Part shown: positions 31,733-39,962 of the stretch, piece by piece
Layout: each line of letters starts with the position of its first letter
Position numbering within the stretch: position 1 is the stretch's first letter
Source: Diplocarpon mali
Lineage: Eukaryota > Ascomycota > Leotiomycetes > Helotiales > Drepanopezizaceae
Direction of reading: 5' to 3'
Assembly: GCA_024741835.1 (NCBI GenBank)
Contig: JAENRP010000341.1
Location: forward strand, 5,656 to 45,617
DNA length: 39,962 bases
The notes under the pieces: generated by a model
What the model saw: the letters and a program-made list of their open reading frames with translations, nothing else
Told to the model about the DNA's origin: nothing
The model's database searches: none
Program-made: the position numbers and the translations under genes

Positions 31733-34700
31733 GTCGGTGGAGCAATGAGATATGAAGGAATTGTGAGTGTTAGGATAAATGAGATGGATTTTGAACCCGC
31801 TCAGTGCATACATGGTTAGCTAGCGGTACGGACAAGGACTTTGTGGTTCAATGGGCGGCGCTCGTTTCGGATAGGTGTGCGCCAATAGATGCTAGATCCT
31901 GTGGTAATTCTAGAGAAGATTCCGAGACCATTTCTGCCGCGTTGCCGGGTGATTTACAAGAACAGCGGCCGGCCCATTTTGACCGGCTGCTTCGTTTTCC
32001 TTCACCCTGGACCGTTGGGTGGGCAGCCACTGGGTTCTGCAAGCACGGAAAGGGGGCACATCAGCTATCAGCTTGGCACTAACGAGGAGCAGCGACGCAG
32101 CGGCAACCAAAACCATGAGCAAAGACAAACCAAACCTCTCTCTCAAACTCGCCGTGTCAGCGAGGTAGACTCCTTCGGCTTCAGCTGCTCGTATCCAGAA
32201 AAAAAGATCTCAATACCGCCTCGTGATTCCTCTAGTTCAAGTTGGCATGCTAGTGCGTAGCTCGGCCATGTCGCGCCACAAGCTGATCTGTGGCTTGTAG
32301 CCAGAGCCTCATGTCCCACAGCCTTACGACCGTGCAATATTGTCATGAAATGCCCCCCGAAGCCTGCGCAGGAGCTAGATACGACGTATTTGCGTATAGC
32401 TGTGGTGGGAAGGCATTAATATAGGTGATTGTGCGAGCCAAAAAAAAAAAAAAAAGGTAGGCGAGAGAGAGATCTGGCATGGGAATCTTGTCGATGGAGA
32501 AAGACGCGAGCTTTGGCTCGCACTGCTGTATTGCAGACATCTTGCAGGGCGGAGGAAAGCGGAACTCGAGAACTCTTGGTCGAGGATAGGTGCTCTGTGC
32601 AGAGACAACTTCAACCTCCCCGGATGAGATTCCTGAATGCCCGATGTCTAGCGGGAGGCAAGCGCTGTCCGAGTCGGGCTGGGAGCAGATTGTGCGTTGC
32701 CCAGGTCAGCGGTGCAACTGATCCAAGACAGAGGGATCTACTGGCCCGGAGACGGCCAGGATGATATTGCATCGAGACACGAGAGAGGGAGCTGGGCTTG
32801 GGGAACAGGCAAGCAGACTTGTGCCCCCGATACCCATGCTACCCGGCCACGAGGCGAGCGAGGAGCACTGGCGAGCTCTAGTCTGAAGTGCTCGGCACAG
32901 CTGCATACACAGCTTGTCGGGATTCGACGACGCTCCTGCTTGCATCCGCGGGGGAAGGGGGACGTGCAAATATCGCGGGTGGGCGATCAGTTCTCATGAT
33001 CCCATAGCCGAGGTCAACAAGCGCGCGGCCTGGAACAGCACCACCGGCTCTGGCAAGCTCGCGGCGACATGTCCTCGCGAGAAACCGTCGACGCACAAGC
33101 TGCTAGCGTGAGCGGTGCAGCCGGCCCATTTCCGTTCCCAGGAGCATGAAAGGAGGCTAGCGTCCCCATATCCTGAGTGACACTGGACCTGCATCCGGGT
33201 TTCCAGCCGTGGGAGAAGCAGTGGTTGATACTTGCCAGGCCCTGCTATACTCACCCCCGATGCCGCCAGCCAGCGCAAACCCTACAGCGTCATCACCGTC
33301 GGGAGGATTTTATCCCGCGTCTTCGTGCCTCGGCGGCGCCGGTATGATGAGATGGAGACCTTGGCCGTCTGCGCCATCTCACGAAGCTGCGAGAGGATCC
33401 TCTGCTTACCGGCTCGATCTCGGGAGGCTCGGATCAGGCAGTCACCAGCAGCGGCCCTTGTGCTCTGCAGGTCCGAGACGTCGTGTCGGTCTGGTATGAG
33501 TGAAAGTGGCCGCTACTCCTTCGCTCGGTTTCCGACGCAACCGGACATGTGAGATGACCTGCTGTTTCAGGGGCATCTGGACGAGGACACCGGCACGGGA
33601 GAGCGTCGAGAACCACCAATCTCGAGAGAGAGAGGGGTTCGCAATCCATCAACACTGCGAGAACATCAGTTGTACTCTCCTCTGTGGGGGGGGGGTGGAA
33701 GACTGTCCCCCTGGTCGGCAATTCTCGCTTAGCGTAAAGGGGTATTTCCGAAACTCCGCGCTCTTCTACCAGGTCCATCCCTCAGCGAGTCCAATTTGGA
33801 CTCGATACGCTCCGAGGAGAAGACACTTTGTTGCACGTCGCGATCGATGTCTCACTCTGCTCCCGATATGCTCCCTGCTCCGGTCCCCCTCCCTCTCCGT
33901 GCTTGGGGAGTTGTTTGCCCCAGGGGTGCTGCATTCAGACGCTCCCGCAATGGCCGCATGCGTCGCTTTCCCGACGGCAGCCAACTCTTTGGCAAGCGTG
34001 TTTCGGATTCTTGCGACGTGCAACGAAACAAAACAATGGGCTGGTGTCGATTGCTTGCGGACCCTAGGATGTTGATTTGACTGCCCGCGCGTCTTGGCGG
34101 TGGCCCCCGATCCGAGGAGTCGCGTGCTTCGTGACATCTTGCCCCCCGCTGCCTCGCGTTTACCTGGTGTCAACAGAGCCTTGATCCTCAGGCTTCCCAG
34201 GGATGAAATGAAAACAAGATGTGCTGGCCTTTGGAGCGGCCAGCTTGGAAGTCTGTGTGTCGGGTGGAGATCGAGATTACATATTCCCGTCTGTCTGCAG
34301 GCCGCTATACCCCTCGGGTTCTTACTACGAAGCCAGCTGTATCTGCGGATACTCTTCCGAGCGGGTTCGACGGGACGATCGCAGCCTCTCATGGACAGCT
34401 CTGGCTGACAAGAGCCTTCTTATATCTTTGGCATGGATAATGTTCGAGATTATGCTAATGGAGAGCCACTGCTCGCTGCATTGAGGTGCTATTCCCTCCC
34501 TGCTAGATACCATGCGACAGAGCCTCTGCTGTCTTGGGATCCGAGCTCAATGCCGCATACAATGTATCCCGGCTGATCGCCTCGCATCTCACGACGAGCA
34601 CAGCTTCCCGGTCTTTACAAGGACGCTTCTCGAGTGCTTTTGGCCGCAGAGCCTGCTCCTTCGCTGCTACAGCCGCCCTTCTTCTGGGCCACCTGGGCTG

Positions 34701-37507
34701 GGGGCCTGCACCCGACATCGTCGCTTTGAAGCTCGTGAGATTCCTGCCCAATCTGGGTGGCAGGGGACGTGTGACGGCGGCCACCGTCATGAACAGTGAC
34801 ATGATTCCGTCTGGTGGCATGCATCAAGCTAGTCAGAACGTTCGGTAGGAATCTTGATGGATCGGTGGCCCGTCGGTACGCGACTCGAGTGCAGATGACA
34901 TGGATGGGGAGGTGATTCTCTTATGCCAGGCTGGTTCGCAAGTAGGCGCTCACTGTATATGAACCAGCCATACGGGGGGCCAATTCCATATCAGCATCTG
35001 GAATTGGCTATTTAGTTGCAAAGAATAATCAAACCAAGGCATCGGTCGCTGATGAGAATGCAGCCGAAGCCGAATCTCAGTGATCTTGGGTCGATCCGAG
35101 TGGTGCGGTTCTGCTCGTGCTCGGGTTGTCTGCTCAAGTTGGTACATTTCTGTCTTCTCGGACGTCATGGACAAGGCGGGTGTCGCGAAATATATCTACA
35201 TGCAGGGCTTGCTGGACGTATGCGTTGACATGTCGAGTAGTCGGCAGCTTTAGTATGGAGAGTGGCTTTGCCGAGGGCGACTGGCAGGGGACATCTGCTC
35301 TATCAATCCGCGCGGTACTGCTTCGCTATCGTTGAAGTGGTCACTAGGGCAACGCCCGTCATGGCCATGTCAACACTCAGGGCAATGCCCGAGTCGGGAT
35401 GGCGGCGTATGCTACGAGTTAACTTGATTACGCCGCTTCTGATGCTCACTTCTAATACAAGTTCTTATCTCTCGCACCTACATCCTCTCGAGCCATGCTC
35501 GGAGAACCGCCTTCGCAGGCTTGTTGCGAGACTTGTGGTGGTCGCTTCGCTACGCTGAGCGGCTGTGTTATTGCAAGTGTCTTCACGTCGCGATACGGGC
35601 TTCCCCGCGATCTTGTGGGAGCTGGCTGTTCTCTCGGAGCGCTCGGCAGTGGGCTTGTTGCCTCTTGGGCGTTGGAAGACTCTACCTGGAAGTACTCGAG
35701 GTATTGATTCTCAGCAAGCCTCCGCCAAGGAGCCGCGTATCCAGGAAATCTTGTTTACCTTCTTGACCGCATCCGATCACGATCGTCCATAGCTCGCTTC
35801 TGAGCGTCACGTAGAGACGCTGATGCCTGTGGCCGGGTGAGCTGTTGCTGCATCCATAGTTTGCTCGATCCGCCTGGCGTACAGTCTGCGAAGCTGCAGC
35901 CGCGTCAAGCATCGTCCAGGACACGATGGCAACGCTTTTGCCCGAGGTGCTTCCTGGCATACCAGACACCGGGACGGGAATTGTTACGAAGGCTAGAGCT
36001 CGAGCGTTCTGGCTGACTTGTCCAGACCATCGCCGCAATTTGGGACTCGGTCAGGACTGCATCACTTACCGCCTGGTATCCGGATCATAGCTCGCCAGGT
36101 TCACTTTGATGATATCCGGATCATAGCTCGCCAGGTTCACTTTGATGGCTTGCGATACCCACTGATCTTGAGCACCGTATCGCAGCTGTCGCAGTCGTAC
36201 CGGCCTTCTCTCCAGGAGACCGTGATCCCAATCGCGCACAGTCAAGCACTAGCAGTCATGTGTAAGAGTACCAAGCATCCCTTGGATTGGTTCGACAGAC
36301 ACAAGTGTCACTTCGCCTGGAAACGCGGCGTCGGGATCTCGCCGCATGATCCGTGCCGGTCAAGAGGAGAAGCCCATTACCTGAATAAAACGATGGAGAA
36401 AAAAGGGTGCAGCACCACCACTTGAAGGAATCTGGCATCCCAACTCCACCTGGCGACGATCCTTTGCTTCTGGAAAAGCCGTGGCGGGATGGCCGTTTCC
36501 GGTACCAGTACTACAGCACGCTCGCATCCCATCACCTGCGATGCCCTCAAAGATGTGCCCCTCCTCCCACCCCGCTCGGAGCATCCTTCCCTTGCTCTCG
36601 CCTCACCGCGCACACCAGGTACGCAGTAGAAGCGAGGTCTTCGATCCAGGTCGAGTTCCCATCACAGTTCTCACCTGGCGCGTCCTCACATCCACCTCCG
36701 GCCTTCCAGCGGAATACCGATGCTGTCCTCTACCTGTTTCAGCCCTTTCTGTCCCAGGCCGCGCTTTGCCTCCGAGGAGGAGAATAGCTCTTCGAACACC
36801 GCCCCCTGACCGAGACTCTGCTCCGGCGGGGTGCCCGTCGAGCTCGAGCTTCAGCGAGGGACATGTTTCGGATTCTAGCTGAAATCACCCCAAGGCGGTG
36901 GCCGCATGTCCGCCTCCCATGACGACGGGATTGCAGCCCGCGAGGGAGGTGTCTCCGTGGAGTCGAGGGCCTGGAGCCCGGCCGGCATTATCTGTCGAGC
37001 CAACGTCTCGGAGCACTGTCTGGAGCATGCTGGGGGATCTCAGGTCCGTCTGCTGTTTCTCACGCCGCTGCCGCTCCGCCCCACGGATGAAACGTCGAGC
37101 ACAGCATCGAGAGGAGAAACAACGTCACGGTGCGGTATCTCGGCGTGGGGCGGAAAGCGCCCAGGCTCGAGACTGACTCGCCGCAGGACTCCTACCACCG
37201 TGGTCACGGTACGCCAGCGCGAAGAACTTACACACGTAGCCGGGTAGGATGGGGGAGGGGGAGTCCGATGGTACGAGATCTACGATTACGGGTGCTGCGA
37301 CAGCATTCTTGGCCCGTATGTTCCCACTGCGAGGGCATCGGGGATTGAAATCGAGCCCCATGCAGAGTCGCTCTCGTTCGTCCCGACCTCCGATCGACAT
37401 CTATAACTGCGGGCTCCCGATACAGTGATGGAAGTTCCAACGAGATGAAACCCTCCCCCCCCTCAGCTCGATCTTCCGAGCCGTTTCGGCAGTGGACCGA
37501 GTCTCTC
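31733..37507. other. Interval with no supportable gene
   Basis: 5.8 kb of about 50-58% GC. Open frames reach 208 codons but overlap on both strands without motifs, introns or plausible starts. It contains a run of 15 A at about 32441-32455 and the 36-bp duplication near 36.1 kb. A short stretch near 35.5-35.7 kb can be read as Gly/Ala/Leu-rich membrane-like sequence, but it is too short and broken to call. It may be decayed coding or transposon DNA. Confidence 0.5.
36078..36148 (+). repeat. 36-bp tandem duplication
   Basis: Two copies of a 36-bp unit that begins TATCCGGATCATAGCTCGCC, identical over their shared length. Perfect identity implies a recent event or gene conversion. No gene is assigned to it. 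Confidence 0.9.
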
Positions 37508-39348
37508 CTAGCCCTCGACAACGCTCTCCTCAACTTCCCACTCCTCCCACGTAGGCCTGTCAGAGCCGTTGGGCCGACTCGCTCGGTCGAACCCGACGCG
37601 CAGTCCCTCCACGGTGACGGGGCTCCTGCACCAGCTGATCTCTTCGCCGAACCCCTTGCTAAAGGCCCTCTGCACGAGTCGCTCGTCGAAGAGTTCCGGA
37701 TGCACCCTCCTCATGCTCTTCAGGGCCCTCCCGCCCACCTCGTCAACACTGTCGGCGTGCCGCAGCTCGAAGAAGGCCCGGTCGTGCTCCTTGCGGACTC
37801 GCTCCTGCACGTCGTCGTCGTAGAGGCCCAGTCTGAGCAGGAACACGTCGTACTGGCACAGGCTCGTCCGGCCGAGCCAGCTGCCCCCCTCCGTCGCTCT
37901 CCGGTAGAGAGCTGTCAGGGCGGCAATGGCCCCCATACAGCCGGTCCCGTAGTCGGACATGGGAAACGGGGGAACGACGGGCTCGTCCAGGCCCATGAAC
38001 TGGCCTTGCGCCCAGGCGAGTCCAGTCCAGCAATCGGCGATCTGTTGCCAGCCGGCTCGCCCCGCCATGTCTCCCTTGTCGCCGAAGCAATCCTCGGCGA
38101 CGTAGATGATGCCCTTCCCCCGCCCCTGCGTCCGCTCCACCAGCTGCTCTGGGCCGTAGCCCAGCCGATCCATGCTGCCCGGTCGGTACCCGTCGAGGAC
38201 CACGTCGGCGGTGCTCAGGAGTTCTTCAAACTCGGCACGGCCGGCGGGCGATCGCAGGTCCAGGTTGCAGGTGTGCTTGCCAGTGTTGCCGTCGACTTGG
38301 AAGAATGGGACGTCGGATAGGTTAGGCGAGGTCACCTTGATCACCTGGGCGCCATACTCCGCCAGCGTCCGGCCGATGGCTGGCCCGGCGATGATCCGGC
38401 AGAGCTCGAGCACGCGGATCCCCGCGAGGACCCGAGGCTTGGATGAGGGCGCGACGGGTGACGGAGCGGCCGGCCACGGGACGGGGGGGGAGTCGCCAAT
38501 CTTGCGCACCTCCCACGGCGGCGTCGTCAGGAGGGTGCGGCCCTGGAACCTCTCAGGTCGCGTCTTTCGAAGCCGAGACGGATGTCGAGGTACTTACGTG
38601 GTTGGTCTGCTTGAACTCCTCCCACTTGATCGCCGGCACACCCGCTTGCCTCTCTCTCCCATTCATCTCCTCCAGCTCGGCGACGGTGAACTGCCGGACG
38701 TGGCGTTCGATCACGTCAATGCATTCTCGGTACTCGGTCAGGTCGGGGCGGTGGGATTCCAGCCCGATCATGTTGAGGGTCTTCCCAGCCTCGAGAGATC
38801 CATGGATGTGGTAGTACTCGCCCGGCGTCTTGGTCTCGTACAGGTTTGCCGACAGTCGGCGGTACAAGATTGCCTGTGCTGCGAGCAAGTCGGTGTCTGG
38901 AGGCAGATTAGGACACGTGAGATACTGTGGAGACGGAAAGCTTGCTCTTGAGCTTCGACTTGACGCCCGGGTCTTGCTTCCCCATGCCCGCAATCGTCGC
39001 GATGTAGGTCGAGCACAAGAAGGTCGCCGCCCGTTCCAGATCGACGTGGATCCTCCGCGTCGGTGTCCCGGCTGGAAATCGCAGCTGCGCGAGCGCGGCC
39101 ACCGCACTGGCCTCGACCGACTTCAAGGCAACCGTGGCTTCGGTCTCCTTGAACGGGCACGGGAAGTAGATGCGGGTCCCGTCGGTTGCGGTTGTCAAGG
39201 TGACCTGCTCCAGATGCGGAGCAAACTCCGGAGGTATCTGATCTCCCGCCAGCCTTCTGACGAATTCTATCGCTCTCCTGCTGCCATTGAGCACCGAATA
39301 AGGGGCCGGGCGAGCGCCGCCGGTGCCACTCTGGTGATTGACAACCAT
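37508..39348 (-). CDS. CaiB/BaiF (family III) CoA-transferase
   Basis: Predicted to move CoA between a carboxylate and an acyl-CoA; the substrate is unknown. Related fungal proteins are annotated as CaiB/BaiF or alpha-methylacyl-CoA racemase-like. Three exons, 39348-38946, 38896-38598 and 38542-37508, give 578 residues, the size of the two-lobed fungal members. Intron 2 (55 nt) is GT-AG (GTAAGT to TTCCAG). Intron 1 (49 nt) keeps phase only with a GC donor (A|GCAAGC) and acceptor CTCCAG, so that boundary is less certain. The N-terminal lobe includes LSANLYETKTPGEYYHIHGS and LNMIGLESHRPDL. The CoA-transferase core starts near residue 271 with RVLAGIRVLELCRIIAGPA, and then has DVVLDGYRPGSMDRLGYG (about 348-364) and PMSDYGTG, whose Asp (about 431) sits where the family's catalytic Asp is expected. 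Long plus-strand frames over exon 3 are shadows. Confidence 0.92.
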
Positions 39349-39962
39349 GGTATTATTGGCGCTCTTCCGAATGTTGCCGGGGGCGAGGTGGAAAGCGTAG
39401 CGGATGTTTGACAGGTATATATCTCGACGCGGCTACGTCTTGTCTTGATAGACGCTGGGCTCGCACTACCCGATTGGAGGAGCGTGGACATGTGACGCAG
39501 GGAAAATCATGATGAAGTACCTTTTTTCTTCTTCTCTTACTTGATAGATGATCCGAGACTCGGCGCGGTCCGATGCCGTTGTTATTAGGATGGGGGATTT
39601 GGGGTTATCCGATGAAGACATGATTGACTGACGGCTACGGCACCAGCGTCAGAGTATGCGTGGACTTGCTGTACACGCAGCTTGATAACAACGTGTATGC
39701 GGAGTGCAGCACCCGTAGCACGACTACGGGTGGGCACCTAGAGGTATGCTTGTGTATCGTGGTACAGTCCGGTGTTCGAGGCTCAGGTGCGCCATCCGAT
39801 GCGTGCTGGGGGGGGTGTGGAGGCGCTGTGTTCGTGAGGCGAGCTGGGCTGTGCCCATGCACGTGGAGAGCTGATTGATGAATGCATTCGTTTCGGTATC
39901 TTCCAGCCCTCCGAGCCAGGGCTGGGCGAGAGGCGAGTGGAAGTATGTGGCATGGAAGGACG
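39349..39962. other. Upstream region of the CoA-transferase
   Basis: 614 bp holding the presumed promoter of the minus-strand CoA-transferase. The two overlapping 75-84-codon frames near 39630-39870 are on opposite strands and lack motifs, so I do not call them. No repeat or RNA gene is seen. Confidence 0.5.

Noticed and set aside
33766..34392. 208-codon minus-strand frame
   Set aside because: It has overlapping frames on the other strand, no motif and random-looking composition.
34534..34848. 104-codon plus-strand frame reading like a small protein
   Set aside because: It has a plausible amino-acid mix but no family motif and no splice or promoter support, and it overlaps a minus-strand frame.
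37445..38320. 291-codon plus-strand frame
   Set aside because: It is antisense to exon 3 of the CoA-transferase, whose motifs are clear on the minus strand.
1..39962. CRISPR arrays, bacterial operons, rRNA genes
   Set aside because: The spliced genes and retroelement are eukaryotic. The tandem arrays lack spacer-repeat structure, and no rRNA signature was seen.

Overview
The window is genomic DNA of a filamentous ascomycete (Pezizomycotina; I lean to a Dothideomycete, but that is only an inference). The grounds are short introns (47-149 nt) with fungal branch sites including a perfect TACTAAC, a DUF3295-family protein known only from fungi, a typical fungal ATP16, CT-rich leaders, and a Ty3/gypsy retroelement eroded by C-to-T/G-to-A changes of the RIP type. 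I support six protein-coding genes and one nearly complete retroelement. More than half of the window carries no gene I can support.

Layout. (1) 140-2509, minus: an acidic, basic-tailed nuclear-type protein with a DUF3295 signature. Its upstream region (2.6-5.35 kb) is full of minisatellites and has strong purine/pyrimidine strand asymmetry. (2) 5353-13111: a 7,759-bp Ty3/gypsy element with 132-bp LTRs and a 5-bp target duplication, inserted in a 10-bp tandem repeat. Its gag-protease frame and its pol frame (RT, RNase H, integrase) can be followed almost end to end but are broken by TAG/TAA codons at former Gln and Trp positions, and several catalytic residues are lost. (3) 13.1-20.7 kb: gene-poor DNA with tandem repeats and AT-rich patches. 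(4) 20772-21567, plus: five-exon ATP16, the delta subunit of mitochondrial F1-ATPase, with CACGTG and CCAAT boxes upstream. (5) 21926-24958, plus: an intronless 1,010-residue disordered protein with two Cys/His clusters, unnamed. (6) 24.96-29.15 kb: nothing recognised. (7) 29155-29810, minus: two-exon NatB catalytic subunit (NAT3/NAA20). It is divergent from (8) 30546-31732, plus: a two-exon conserved-looking fungal protein of unknown role. (9) 31.7-37.5 kb: no supportable gene. (10) 37508-39348, minus: a three-exon CaiB/BaiF (family III) CoA-transferase whose first intron appears to need a GC-AG boundary.

How the genes relate. ATP16 and NAT3 are core housekeeping genes (respiration and co-translational N-terminal acetylation). 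The CoA-transferase belongs to a family used in acyl-CoA metabolism. I see no operon-like or biosynthetic cluster logic joining them. The most distinctive parts are the decayed retroelement and the two uncharacterised proteins at 21926 and 30546. I found no convincing wholly new system.
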